DNA of 64,000 bases from Phlebotomus papatasi (taxonomy: Eukaryota; Arthropoda; Insecta; Diptera; Psychodidae): NCBI RefSeq assembly GCF_024763615.1, contig NC_077223.1, positions 496,001 through 560,000 on the forward strand. The letters run 5' to 3'. Below are positions 12,590-24,793 of the stretch, piece after piece. Each line of letters begins with the position of its first letter. Within the stretch, counting starts at the first letter, position 1. The position numbers and the translations under genes were made by a program. The notes below the pieces were generated by a model. The model ran no database searches. It saw nothing but the letters and a program-made list of their open reading frames with translations, and was not told where the DNA came from.

Positions 12590-12705
12590 ACTTTGACAAA
12601 CTTGTTTGTGGATTATACGATTTACGAGCATTTCGTAAGTCCCTTTAATAGGAATTCACAAACATTTACGAACATTTTTTCGAAATATTTTTTTCTGTGT
12701 AGGGG
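12590..12705 (+). repeat. Dispersed GTTCGTAAATG-type repeat, copy 1
   Basis: The blocks aggaattcacaaacattt and acgaacattttttcg match, in reverse orientation, the region 24545-24790 (aaatgtttgtgaatttct, aaatgttcgtaaat). Confidence 0.5.
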
Positions 12706-14174
12706 AACTCTAGCCGTGCTTGCTCAGAGAAGGATAAATGGAAAACTAATAAAACTTTTCAATAATCAAGAAAACATTTAAAGCTAAAACAGAATTTGTT
12801 TAGCAAAATTAATTCTGAACTATATTTTTGTTCATAAGTGCGATAAATTATTCAATCTTGCGAAACTGTCTCATCTTCCTTGTATAAAATTCGAGGGTGT
12901 TCTATTATTAGCACACTTTTAATTAAGAATTTTTTCCCCGTGAAACAATGCGACATGATAAGAAATAATTTCTTTCATATCACCAACTCACTTAATGCGA
13001 AATGGTCGATTGAGTGAAGAACTGATAAGCTGTATCATCATATTAATTGACAATCTTTTCCGAAATACTCGATATTGCGAAGATTAACTACGATTAATGA
13101 TAGAAATTTTCGTGCCCTATCATTGACGCTAAATCGTCCGAAATACAGAAAATGATAATTTATTGAATAAAATTTTCCCCATTTCCTTCCACCATCATCC
13201 AAAATGGCTCTTAGAATTGTGTGCTAAAAGTTCAGGGTGAGAGAATAAGCATTTGCCGAATTGTGTAGCTGAATTGATCTTTCTCAGAAGTTTGTGGGTA
13301 TGATATAAAGAGGAAAGTTATTTTAATTTTCCGTGTTAGATTATTTGAGCACAAATGGTCAGACATTGTGGAGTTCTTTTTTCCAATATTATAGCACAGC
13401 CCCCGTGGGAATGTCTCATGGAAATGATTCTAGTTGAAATTCAACAGATCCCATTTGGTATTTTCCTTCGTCTATATGTCGCTCAGGGGTCCTTTTGGAT
13501 AACTTAGCTGAGTAGAAAATTCCTCCACAGCAGTCACATGTGAAATTTTGTGAGATGGGAATTCGGTGAAAGACGGAAGCAATATTTATATTGAACTATA
13601 TACCCTCAATAATCCAATGTTCGCATGCCAGTCAATGTTGAAATAGATCTAATTTAACTATATATTACACATTCTGCATAGAGAGGAGATAGGAAGTCGC
13701 TCTATAAATAGATATATACCTTACAATAAACGTAAAAGCATTCAGTTAAAGTTGTGTATCAAAGAATGGATTCTGCTGGTAAATCCTCCCCCTTGGGCCA
13801 TCTACTCAACGAAAACTCCACGCACGTACTTCCATTTAAGTGATAACAAATTGAAAACAACGTTTAATCTATTTAAATCACATGTGTATTGATTGTGTAT
13901 CAGTTTAAAATAACATTGCTCTCAAGACGACATTGAATTTGCTTAAAACAAGCTCCCACAGGAGCTCATTTTAAACTTCAAAACATTGCAAACTTTATTA
14001 ATTAAGAAAATGAAATTGAAAGTAATTTTTGTTGCATATTAAATATTTTGTTATACTGAGAGAAAAGTGAATGCAGACAGATACACGGAGTGAGGGTTGG
14101 CCTAACACCTAATTCAACAACTTCAACTTCTGCATTCCGTTCGAAGTTTCTTCTAATAGGGTAGAGTCTACACT
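12706..14174. other. No gene recognised
   Basis: Mixed-composition stretch. 13375-13490 keeps a 36-codon open run but has no splice sites or recognised motif. Confidence 0.45.
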
Positions 14175-14437
14175 TACACTGAGTGAGAGCAATCCGAAAA
14201 AGTTAAAATAATATTCCGGAAATGTTAATTTTACTCTGCAGTATTGATCCCAAAATCGGTGTAAATATTAACCTCTTTAGGTGTATTGGGAGTTAAAGTT
14301 ACCCTTTTTCATGTTTATTTTACCCTTAAAAAGGTGTAAAATTAACATTAAAAAATTTTGATATATTTTTACACCTAAAATGTGTTAAAGTAATGAGGAA
14401 TAAAAAGTTAATCGCACCCTCTTTTTTTCTCAGTGTA
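14175..14437 (+). mobile_element. CACTGAG MITE, copy 2 (best preserved)
   Basis: 263 bp including flanking TA. It begins tacactgagtgagag and ends tttttctcagtgta, so the ends are inverted repeats. The internal half-palindrome aaggtgtaaaattaacatt / aatgttaattttac is visible. Other copies are at 4660-4922 and, inverted, at 33946-34207. Confidence 0.88.
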
Positions 14438-14879
14438 TGGATGTTATACAGGCAAATAATAATAATAAATTTATTTCCTTTTTCCTGCCACTGACTTCAC
14501 AACCAACCTCATCGGGCAAGGCGACAGAAAATCCTGAATCATTGGTCGTAAAAGCCGTTACATGATTTGTACAAAAATTCAAGATTTTTACAATTTGAAT
14601 ATTAAAAAAACACATAATCTTCAAATAATAAACTATAAAAATTGATAATGAAAATTATGACATTAAATACATTTCGAAAAATAAAAAAAAATTGTTAATT
14701 ACATCATAAACTAATAATTTTATAACTTTTCGAAATCTACTTTACGTAAGAACCTAAGATTTTTGCACGCTGTCCATAAGTGTATAACATCCATGAGTGT
14801 AGACTCCACCCCGCAGTGATTTCACTAATATTAGAATGACATTGAAAATGATCAACATAACCTTCAAAAGATAGCTCTG

Positions 14880-14985
14880 TTAAGAAGGATTATTGTAGAA
14901 GAACGGACTCCTACATCTTAAAGTGGTTTCGAACCCAGAACACTTGCAAATTCTCTATAACTTAACCAAATGATTGATAAAAGCT
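14880..14985 (-). repeat. tRNA-like (SINE-type) repeat with B-box
   Basis: On the minus strand a TTTGGTTAAGTT A-box-like block is followed, about 35 nt later, by a GGGTTCGAAACC B-box. These are polymerase III internal promoter motifs. No full cloverleaf can be drawn, so a decayed SINE is likelier than a tRNA gene. Confidence 0.4.
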
Positions 14986-15040
14986 TTATTTTTTCTTAGC
15001 TTAGGGCAGAATCACATTGACAATAAAATGCTTGCCATAG

Positions 15041-15685
15041 CCTTACCGTATTTCGTTAATTTACGCATTTTCATTTCAATTCTTACGTAAATTTTCCATT
15101 ACCGTATTACCTTATCTCATACTCGGTGGCACTAGGTGTAAATAATATAAGAAAATTGAAGAAGTAAAACGAAAATTCGATAGGTCAGGAGTTACTGTCT
15201 TTACCGTCATTATTTGTAAAGAGCGTAGTTATCTTTAACTCCGTTCCAAGTGATCTGCGTAGATCTGCAGATGGCATCCGACGCTTCTTTCAGGCTGAAT
15301 CTTAGGAAAGCACTAATTAGATCTTTTTTTTTCTTTTTGATTTTCATTTACCTTTTCTTATATTATTGTAAAAGTAAATCCTTCTTTTATTTTTCTTTTT
15401 CTTTTTTTTTTGTTGCTGTTTTTCTTACTTGTTTTTCTTTTTCTCTTTATCACAATTGTAAGAGGGATGAACCCTATTTTTGTGATTGAATAAATATTAC
15501 TAAATTAGGAGAAATTATTCGTACAGTTTTTTTGCTCACCGTTTATCGCATTTTTGTTTTATTTCTTCAATTTTCTCATATTATTTTCCCCAAGTGTCAC
15601 TGAGTACGAGATAAGGTAATACGGTAATAGAAAATTTGCGTAAGAATTGCAATGAAAATGCGTAAATTAACGAAATACAGTGAGG
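15041..15685. mobile_element. Foldback element with 93-bp arms
   Basis: The left arm, 15041-15133, and right arm, 15593-15685, are reverse complements with roughly nine mismatches, so about 90% identical. The 459-bp spacer is very T-rich on the + strand. A 79-codon frame in it (15250-15489) is mostly Phe/Leu/Ser and reflects that skew. No transposase was found. Confidence 0.85.
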
Positions 15686-17584
15686 TTTTTTTTTATTTCT
15701 ATTCTTATTTCTTGATTAAATTGTGCAAGCATGGTTTCATTAGGAAGGTCTTGGAATCGGACAAATTCAAATCGTTTACAGATTGGTATTGATACCATTC
15801 TGTAATTCCAGTCTTAATTGGTATGATTCCTTTCCTCGTGAGTACACAAACTAAAATATTTTCCTTCTTACGAGTTCCAGTCCAGTATATTGCTAAGGTA
15901 TTATGCTTTGCTAACCTCTTTTATTTAACAAAATGATTATTGCACTGATCAAAGTTTTAAAATATTATCCGTTCTCTACCGGAAGAATTAAGAATACATA
16001 AAACACAATAATATTTGCATAGAGTACAATATTTAAAATCTCTTTTATTTTAGAAAGGGATTGACAGAGATTTATTTCAAATATGCACATCAGTCATTAG
16101 AACTCGTTTTGCTTCTCTATTGAATTTCACTAACATGGATTTATGCTGTCTCTACTAATAATGATTGACATTTGAAGAAGTAACTAAAACTACTTTAAAA
16201 ATTGTTTTGAAATACCATTTTTATGAAGTAATATTGCAACCTGTCAATTGTATTTAAGTGGGAGTTAAGTACTCAATATCATAAAAAATTGAACCAATAT
16301 TTTTTTTATTTGAAATAAATAGAAGTTACTCTAAACAGTATCAAAAATTATGGTATATGGTATATTAACAACTCTTAAAATAAAATACTCGAAATGGATT
16401 CAAATGTTACTGAATTATGAAAATTAAAAATTAGATATTAATAGATTATTCATAAAATTTTCTCTCTTTGCAAATTTAAATTTCGAAAATGAAATATTTA
16501 CTACAGAAAATTAACACTATGGCAATAAAATCTTAATGCAGATTTCTGGTGCTGAGTATTTTATTTATATAAACCATTTTAAATATATAAAATAACATAT
16601 AATATATACATAGGAATTAATTAAATTGAAAATTTTAATATTGCAATGAAAGGCGCGGAAGGAATATTTTACACTCTCATTTTCCATTTGTAATGTGTTT
16701 TCAATAAATTTTACGTAATGATGACGTCTTTATCTGCATTATAAACAACTTTTCACATCTGTGCTTGGAGAAAAGATAAATTTGTAAAAACAAATTTCCA
16801 GTTCTATCATGAAGATTATACCGATGTGTTGAAAATTGTGAATATAATTGCCATATTTAAACTGAGAAATTTTCATTCACATCTTCAGCATTTACCTCAC
16901 TGTTCATGACGTCAAATATTTAATTACACTTTTAGCTGATATTATTTACAATCTCATTTTGATTTTTCTCGCACTAATACCAACCTAATAATTACTTCTA
17001 TTGCGGCTGTACAAAAATACTTTAATGATTAATTGATGTGTTGCCTTTCGTGGATTCAATGATGAAGAATGGTGAGAAATGAGGCAAGGGGACCTCCTGA
17101 GGGATGTAATTAAGGTGAAGAGGAAGAAAATTATAAAGTGATAAAGACATCTCATGGGATATCCTATAGGAAAAGTGGGTAAAAAAATCAATATTCCTTT
17201 TTAGAGGACGGATGTTGGTGTTCACGTATACAATTTCAATTGGGGCTGGAGCAGATTGTGCTGTTGTCATAAATACAACAAGTCTTACATCAATAAATTT
17301 GAAGATATTATATATTGCCGCCATTGCCGCACATCCGCTTCAAACTGTCGCTGAAAGCTCATCTACCCAACGATGTTAAAATACCCCATGTTTGCTCTTA
17401 AATCCAATTATTTACACACAATAAGAAATTAGGAAATGTTTTATTTTGCAAATAAATAAAATATTATTAATGTGGCATAAATTCTTAATATGAGAACTAG
17501 GCCTTTATTTCTGCTGAGATTAAAAGCATTGAAGTTCAGAGGATGCGATATTAATGGTGTTAATTGTAGAAAATTTCTGGTGAC
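15686..17584. other. No gene recognised
   Basis: AT-rich. A 100-codon minus-strand frame at 17022-17324 begins with a hydrophobic run (FIDVRLVVFMTTAQSAPAP) that could pass for a signal peptide. It has no homologue I recognise and is not called as a gene. Confidence 0.4.
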
Positions 17585-17655
17585 CTAAAGAAGATTCGAA
17601 CCCAGGACACTAGCACTATAGAACAAACATCCTTCCTTAAAATTAACATCTCAGG
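17585..17655 (-). repeat. tRNA-like repeat with B-box
   Basis: The minus strand contains cctgggttcgaatctt, a good polymerase III B-box, with tgttaattttaaggaagg upstream as a possible A-box region. This is the same class as 14880-14985 and 60130-60240. Confidence 0.35.
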
Positions 17656-17699
17656 TTGCACAAGGAGTGACTGAATGTATCATAAGTGGTTCACTCAAG

Positions 17700-18805
17700 T
17701 TGCGCACTCTTGTCGGTCTCTACAACGCAGAGAGTGAGCCATCTTGCCACTTTCTACGCAGAGAGAAATTGCTCTTGCCACTCTCTTTGCAGAGAGCAAG
17801 TACTCTTGGTAGTCTCTACGAAATAGACTTCTTACCACTCTTTATGTAGAGAGCGATCGGTATTGGCACTCTATTGAACGTTCCATCGCTCTTTGCACAC
17901 TTTACGCAGAGAAAAAGCTCTCCCGCTACTACACTGAGAATATTGAAGTGCTCTTTGCTCTCTGTGTGCAGAGAGCGAGCACTATTGCCACTCTCTTTAC
18001 AGAGAGCAAACGCTCTTGCCACTCTTTACGCAGAGAGAAAACGCTCCCGCTACTACACTGAGAATATTGAAGTGCTCTTTGCTCTCTCTATGTAAAGAAC
18101 GAGCATTCTTGCCACTCTCTTTCCAGAGAGCAAGCGCTCTTTCCACTCTTTACGTAGAGGAAAAGCGCTCCCGCTACTACTCTAAGAAGATTAAAGTGCT
18201 CTTTGCTCTCTCTAAGGAGAGAGCGAGCACTATTGCCACTCTCTTTCCAGAGAACAATCGCTCTTTCCACTCTTTACGCAGAGAAAAAGCACTCCCGCTA
18301 CTACACTGTGAACATTGACGTGCTCTTTGCTCTCTCTCTCTCTCTCTATGTAGAGAACAAGCACTCTTGCTACTCTCTTTCTAGAGAGCAAGCGCTCTTT
18401 CCACTCTTTTTGCAGAAAGTGAGCTCTCTTGCCACTCTCTTTGCAGAGAGAGAGCTCTATTGCCACTCTTTTTGCAGAGAGGAGCAACCTTCCTACCTTT
18501 TCTGCAGAGAGTGAGCTCTCTTGTCACTTTGCAGAAATGGAGTACTCTTGCCACTCTATTTGCAAAGACTGAGCTCTCTTGCCACTTTCTTTACAGAGAG
18601 AGAGCGCTCTTACCACATTCTTTGCAGAGAAGGAGCGCTCTTGCCACTCTCTTTGCAGAGAGCGAGCAATCTTCCCACTCTCTCTACAAATAGTGATCTC
18701 TCTTGCCACTCTCTTTGCAGAAACGTAACAACCTTCTCAGTCTCATTGCAAAGAGTGAGTTCTCTTGCCTTTCTGTTGGCAGAGAGAGAGCTCTCTTACT
18801 ACTCG
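17700..18805 (+). repeat. 31-bp satellite with 124-bp higher-order repeat
   Basis: About 1.1 kb of diverged tandem units. The basic unit reads approximately ctcttgccactctctttgca then gagagagagct (31 bp). At 17860-18360 the block cgctactacactgagaatat recurs at 17924, 18048, 18172 and 18296, exactly 124 bp (4 x 31) apart. Each unit holds a CTCT...AGAG near-palindrome and a pyrimidine tract ending in TTTGCAG. Because 31 is not a multiple of 3 and units lack stops, 60- to 103-codon frames appear on both strands. They are repeat artefacts unless shown to be translated. Confidence 0.92.
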
Positions 18806-20949
18806 TCATATCGAAAAACTATAAATAAATAAATAAAATTAGTAAAATAAAAGAAATTTGAAACTACGAAAAAAGAAAAATAGAAAACACGTAATATCGA
18901 AACTATTTTACTTTATGCACTCTTAAAATTGTTTTTTCTACATTGTATAAAATTATGCAATTTAATATCTTTGTGGCAATATGAAGAAGAATTTACTGTG
19001 TCATCCAAACTTCTCTTTCAGACCAAATGGTTTTGCAGGAACAATTGGACGGATTTTAGTCTGGCTGGCTGTTTTCTCCAAATCCCCAAGCTAAAACAGC
19101 AAATTTCTTTTTCACGGAGATTTCCACTCTGATACCCTATACCACAAACTTTTCAGTCGCTTCAGCCAGAGACAAAGAAGTGTTCCAAATATAGTTAATT
19201 TGCTCTAAATTAATCCATTCAAGATATAGAAGTGTTGAATTTCTTTAGAATTTCTTAATTATATAGCAAGACAGAATTTCTTCACTTGTCTTTTTGGTGA
19301 ATATTTTCTCATTTACTCTCTGTTACATTGAGATACATTGATATGAAGATTTTACAATAGTGCGGAGTTAAGAAAGTATATAGCAAAAGTCCCTAAAAGT
19401 TCACTTACAAAGGGAAAGTTGAGGAACAAATACTTTTCACTCCTCACTTAGAAATATTACAAGTCTAAAAACAACTGTCAGAGAAGTTTAATAGCTCTTT
19501 CTTACTTTTAATAGATTTTCTCTGCTTATCGAGATATGAGATAGTGTTGTACTTTGCCTTTTAAATATTTTCAGTTTCCTCGCTTCTTTATATATCAAAG
19601 ACCGAAACTGAGATGATAACAACAAAGGATGTACCAGGACATTTTTTTCCAAAGATTTATGATACCTTTACAAGTTTTTGTTTTGCAATAAATATCTATA
19701 AGGTTGATTCGCCTCTTTTTGGCAAATTTTTAATTTCAATAATTCAGTGAATTTGGATTTTGCTATACCCAAGCAGCAATTTGCGATCATTTTATTATTA
19801 CTTAGCACTACGTAAATACAAACTATCCAAAGACATTTCAAACACATTATATTTATATAGTGTAACTGTGTAAGAAAAAGATTTTCACTCAAAATTCAAG
19901 TCAGGAAAGAGAGTCAAGGAAATTATTATCAAAATCGATGCAATTTCAAACTGTTCGTGCGTAACTTTGTATGCAAATTTTACAAAAGTGCAATAAAACT
20001 TATTTTTACCTCTCTCGGGATATTTTAAGGCCTAGGAGCAGACCTAGGACGCGAACGTCTTTATTAAAGTGGTGGAAGATCGACAAGCAAAGACTGCTAA
20101 CCTGAATATCCTATTCCCGTGACCCCAATATAGGTGGTAGAAAATGAATGAATAAATGAATCGCCTAGGTTGCATAAACCCTAACACTATGCAACACGGT
20201 TTTGCTAACGGAGATCTCACATGGTCCGTTTGATAGAGTCAAGTCCCCTGATTAAGAATCTAGTCTTGGTTTTGCTCCAACACGTAACATTTTTTTTCAT
20301 TAATACTGTTATATTTTTTATGCTTTGCCTTACATTATCCGTTATATCTCAGGTTCTAGTGAACGGAACTTGAAAAGTGTGGGTGCGTTGGAAAGCTCAT
20401 TAGACGAGCTTCAATTTTGATAATATCAAAAAACTTTGTAAAACCACTCCTTCGGGGTGTAAAATTGAAGTTTCTCTAAAAATTGCCAAAAAATATGGTC
20501 CTAAAGTGAGGTTTTAAAAATTTCTATAAAATAAACTAAACAAAATAATAAAAATCCAATGATACCCGGTGATAAGCCACACTTAGAACTACAATTTTGT
20601 TCATCTGAGACATCGCGGTCCGATCACTCTAAATGCCTTATTTGTTGGATTTTGTCATTTTCCAAAAATGTGAAATACATATTTTAGAGCAAATTTCATA
20701 TAGATGTGTGAAAAAACCTTTTATAACATATGTCAAACATATATAAATGTTGAAACTCTTCTTTAAGTCGATCAAAGGAACATCAACACGATTTTAATTT
20801 ATATCCCCAACCATCACTCCAAGTTCCAATCAACTGTACTTCAAAAATTTTATTTAATGCGCGGGAATAAAATTAAACTCTACAAGAAATATTAGATGGA
20901 TGAATGAAAATAAATATAAATAATGTTGAAAATATTCTATGAAAATATT
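18806..20949. other. No gene recognised
   Basis: Plain AT-rich DNA. 20030-20180 is less AT-rich and holds local repeats of cctaggagcagacctagg. The 20330-20480 block (ggttctagtgaacgg, gttggaaagctc) resembles sequence inside the element at 21280-23074. Confidence 0.4.
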
Positions 20950-21279
20950 TTATTGGGTAACTTCCTTGGCGTATCTGGTAATTCGACCAGTACGTGGTGT
21001 CCTTTTGTATTCACATTTCGTCTCTCTTACGAGGAACCAAACATATTCCGCCATCATTTTGGCGTTCCACCTTCCTTGGTAACGCCTTTCCATTGTGAGG
21101 ACATCTTGGTGAAACCTTTCACCTTGCTCATTACTTACCGCACCGAGATTTTCTGGGAAACTATCGAGATGGGAATGTAAAAAATGCAATTTTAAGGACA
21201 TTTTGCATCCCATTCCCTTAAAGCTCACCACGAGCTCATCTGTAATGAAAAAGGGACAGATAATCCTAACCGGCTTATG

Positions 21280-23074
21280 TAGGTGAGATTCTTAACGTGA
21301 GCTAGCTCGGAGTGCATGCAAATTCGATTTAGAGCTGAAATTGTGAGTCGACATTCAGTTATCTTGAATCAAATTCGTGAAATTATACAAATTTTGTATT
21401 TAAATCAAAATATCAAGGATTTGGATGAACTGGCACAAAAGTGATATATGGGTGAAATGTAGACCAGAATGTTCTCTATAATTTTCCCATAGAACATGAT
21501 CTCATCGATTACTCAGAAGCCAAGATAAGCGAGGTTTTTGTTTCTTAACTCGTCTTTTCATCCAGAGTGCCCCAAGTAGTCATTTGTTGAACTTCAACTA
21601 TATCAAAGAATTGTTGTATTTTGTAGGACTTTCCATTTAAAACCCTATTTTAAGTGTCTTGGTCGAGTAGAGGCAGTCAAATTGGCATCTGAGTGGTTTT
21701 AAAGCGTTATTATGGGAAAAATAAATTTTTTCGCACTTAAACGGCAAAATCGGAGTGATAGCGTAGTCTGAGCGGAAAATGATGTATGAACGAAATGTAG
21801 AGACAAATGTCCTCTACAATTATGTCGAAGTAATCATCAAAATCTGTTCAGCGACAGTCGAGATAATTGAGGTTATGTGATATTGAAATTGGTTTTTTGA
21901 CTGTGGCGCCCCTGGTGTTGGTCCCACGAAGTTCAAATATTCTAGAAAGTTGTAGCATTTAGAAAGATCTTTCGTTTAAGCCCTCATTCATCAAAATCGG
22001 TCACATAGAACCGGAGATATGATTTTTTGAATTTTGTGAACTTTGACCCCTCATATCTCCGGTTCTATTGAAACCACAGCGCGCATACGCACCATTTTGG
22101 AAACGTCATAGACTGGACTACAACATACTAAAATTTGATTAACTTGCACAATGCCGTTTTTTAGAAAAGTGACTTTGAATTTCGATGAATTTTGACGCTA
22201 TCACAGTGCCACCTGTGGTGACTTTTTGAACTTCCATCTGAAAGTGCTCATCGAGACGAAACCAAAAAGGTAAAATTTAGGTCGCTATGTTAGTTAGAAC
22301 CGGAGATAGAGGCCGGTCAATGATCGAACTTTGACCCCTTATAGCTCGGGTCAGGGGTTTTAGATCGACTTAAGGTTTTTTTTGTTTGATAGGTATAATC
22401 AACGACTACAACATACTAAAATTTCAGCCCGATGCACAATGGAATTTTTGAGTTATTTAACTTTTAAGATTTAAAAATTTTCTTTTTAATAATAGCGCCC
22501 CTAGCGGTGGTTTTATGAACTTTCGATGTTAGAAGGGGAAGTGGCATTTCACGAGAGCTTTCCAAAAAGCCCTCACTTTTTAAATTCTGACAATTAGAAC
22601 CGGAGTTATGGCCATTTTAAGAAATTTTTTCTGGACCCTTATAGCTCGGGTCAGGGGGGTCAGGGGACCTTAATTTTGGTATTGCTGGAAAGCTCTAAGG
22701 CCCAGCTATAACATACTAAAATTTGAGCCCGCTCGATTCCATAGGGGCGGAGCTATTGAGAAAACAAAAAAAGGGGGGTCTTCAAAATGGCGGAAGGAGG
22801 GGTGGGGGGTGGGGGGTCAATGCACCAAGTTGCAATTTTCACCCGATATATAACCTTTGCCGAAAACCGCAAGTCGATATCTTTTTTAGTTTAGGAGCTA
22901 TTAAGCTCCAAAGAGCGGCCGGCCGGCCGGCCGGCCGGGAACGTAAATTAGCCACATATATATTCGTGATCAGGAAGTGCTGAAACACGTTTTGGCCAAG
23001 TTTGAGCTCGATCGGACGACATGAAATTTTGTTAGGATTATAGTAGGTGAGATTTTGTTAAGAATCTCACCTAA
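21280..23074. mobile_element. 1.8-kb TIR element within the pseudogene intron
   Basis: The ends taggtgagattcttaac (21280) and gttaagaatctcaccta (to 23074) are perfect 17-bp inverted repeats. The inside is built from diverged repeats of three motifs: gaaccggagatat, cttatagctcgggtcagggg and acatactaaaatttgagccc, each seen at least twice. There is no transposase. The element is much richer in GC than its flanks and contains a (GGCC)n run at 22916-22938. Confidence 0.75.
22916..22938. repeat. (GGCC)n simple repeat
   Basis: Five or more CCGG/GGCC units in a row in an otherwise AT-rich window, inside the 1.8-kb TIR element. It is self-complementary and rich in CpG. Confidence 0.9.
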
Positions 23075-23774
23075 AATAAATTCAAATAAATATGACTATG
23101 AAAAATAGTACAAAAATTTTTCTATTTAAAATTTTTTCGTTTTAGTTTAGAAAAACGTAAATGTACTAACCTATAATCTCTTTGTAATCCGGGGAGTTGA
23201 AATTTCCCAGAAATTCACTGCAAACGCGACAGAAGGCCTTCCAGGCTCGGAGTTCCTGTGGCTTTATTGTTTTAGAAAATTCAGTATCCTGAATTAATTT
23301 TCGGATTTAAGGGTCAACAAGAACACCAGCTTCCAATTTAGCCTTGCTTAAACTAGGAAAGGTTTTCCTCAGATGAGAAGAAACTTCTCCGTCCTTATTA
23401 AGGGCCTTGATATAATTCGCTATGAGACCTAGTTTTATGTGCATAGGAGGTATTAGCACTCTTCTAGAATCTATCAAGGGAGAATTCTCGATGCTATATT
23501 CTCCGACCACGTAGTTCTCACGAGACCCCCACTCCGCTCGTTTAAAATGGTTTCAGTAGTCTATCCCATAGGCATAAGAAACAAAAATATTTTGGATACC
23601 CGCTCTTCATGCCCATCAAGATGCCGATGATTTTAAAATCACTGCAAATTTTCCAGTTGTATTTGCAGTACTCAATAGCATTTAGGAGGCTGCGTGCAAC
23701 TCTTAAAAATTCGAAATTGCTACTTGGGTACAGACGTTATAGGCGATGTATTAACTCTGGAATGCCAAAGGGGG

Positions 23775-24544
23775 TTCCCTGATTCTAGAATTATCCACAG
23801 AAGCGCTGAAAAAATTTTCACGTGATGTATAGAATTACTTAGAGAGAGAAGTTTGTGATATAGAAAAGAGGATGGCACATAGTCAATCGATAATGGAGGT
23901 ATATTTGGGAAAATTCACGCTGAAGGATTTTTCTTTTTTTTTCACCAAACCCATCTCGTATTTATGGCATCGAGACTGTAAATTGGGCACATATTGCTAT
24001 GTGACAGTATATAGATCATTGAAAGTGCTTTTTGGGGGTGAGAGATTCGAGGGATGAAAAGTATGGTTGAGTCTGAGTTATTTATGTTTATACGTGAGAA
24101 ACATTATTTTACATAGAAAACGGAAAATCTATAAAGCAGAGAGAAGAATGGAAGAGACAAGCAATGTCATCCATAGCTAAATATATGGGAGTTAGCTGAG
24201 GATGTTCACCTCAAAACAACACAAAACCACCTTTAACCGCCGAATTGAAGCGCAAAATTGAATTTGTTGCGCTGAAATCGCATAATTCAATCGGCATAAC
24301 TTCTCAAGCAAACATCAACATGATAGTATTTTGGCATGAAGAGGTCATAAAAATGGCATAAAGGCAGAGAAATCTTGCCTGAAAATCTCTATTGTATTAT
24401 TTTTTTCGGTTCTTTTATTTACAGTCACAGCTTATGTAATCGGAGTTGAAAATCAACTTCATGCAATCGACTTTGAACATCAGAGACTCTTATGAGTCGA
24501 TTTTTGTAAAAGTTTTCTTCGCCGTTTTTAATTGAAATCACAAA
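23775..24544. other. No gene recognised
   Basis: AT-rich. The 61-codon frame at 23872-24057 shows no domain. Upstream exons of the minus-strand pseudogene may lie here but cannot be read. Confidence 0.4.
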
Positions 24545-24790
24545 TTTGCACAAAAAAATATATTTTGTAAAAATGTTCATAAATGTTTGTGAATTTCTAC
24601 TGGGCGCTTACAAAATATTCGTAAATCTTATAGCCCAGTGAAAAGTTCGGAAAAGTTTGCACTTTTTTCAAAAACGCTCTTCGTAATATGGCCATTTAAA
24701 GAGCATTTTTTGTTCGTAAATGTTCGTAAATACAGAGAAAAATGTTCGTAAAATTTTGTTATTTGTTCGTAAATTTTTTCCAAACAAACA
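24545..24790 (+). repeat. Dispersed GTTCGTAAATG-type repeat, copy 2
   Basis: Repeated short blocks tgttcgtaaatg, tgttcataaatgtttgtgaa and aatattcgtaaat within 250 bp; related to 12590-12705. It directly abuts the LINE fragment that follows and could be part of the same insertion. Confidence 0.5.
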
Positions 24791-24793
24791 CAA

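Larger units (their letters stand above)
20950..23770 (-). pseudogene. Disabled two-exon gene of an uncharacterised, repeat-associated arthropod family
   Basis: Minus strand, two exon parts. The upstream part (about 23770-23171) reads NFEFLRVARSLLNAIEYC, then GILMGMKSGYPKYFCFLC, IPPMHIKLGL and EFLGNFNSPDYKEII, ending at a clean donor, ATAG|gttagt. The downstream part (21239-20950) starts after ttcattacag with DELVVSF and continues GCKMSLKLHFLHSHLDSFPE, then ERRYQGRWN, ending at TAA. From memory these motifs belong to a widespread multicopy family of unknown function in arthropods and other animals. The copy is dead: a TAA inside the VDP*IRKL region near 23307, a frameshift and TGA near 23550, and a shift near 23730. 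The intron (21240-23170) holds a 1.8-kb TIR element. Confidence 0.75.

Noticed and set aside
17022..17324. 100-codon minus-strand frame with a signal-peptide-like start
   Set aside because: The hydrophobic run is preceded by polar residues, there is no recognisable mature peptide or splice context, and the second half is AT-driven. Kept only as a note.
17700..18805. CRISPR array
   Set aside because: Units are directly adjacent with no unique spacers, they diverge gradually, and the setting is a eukaryotic intron.
17874..18832. Several 60- to 103-codon frames on both strands over the satellite
   Set aside because: They are produced by a stop-free 31-bp repeat read in all registers; the repeated LPLSLQRAS-type peptides follow the DNA period, not a protein domain.
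20950..21180. + strand 85-codon frame at 20923-21180
   Set aside because: It is the antisense shadow of the minus-strand pseudogene exon, whose motifs and splice acceptor decide the strand.
22916..22938. CpG island promoter
   Set aside because: It is a short (GGCC)n tract inside a mobile element, without wider CpG enrichment or a linked gene start.
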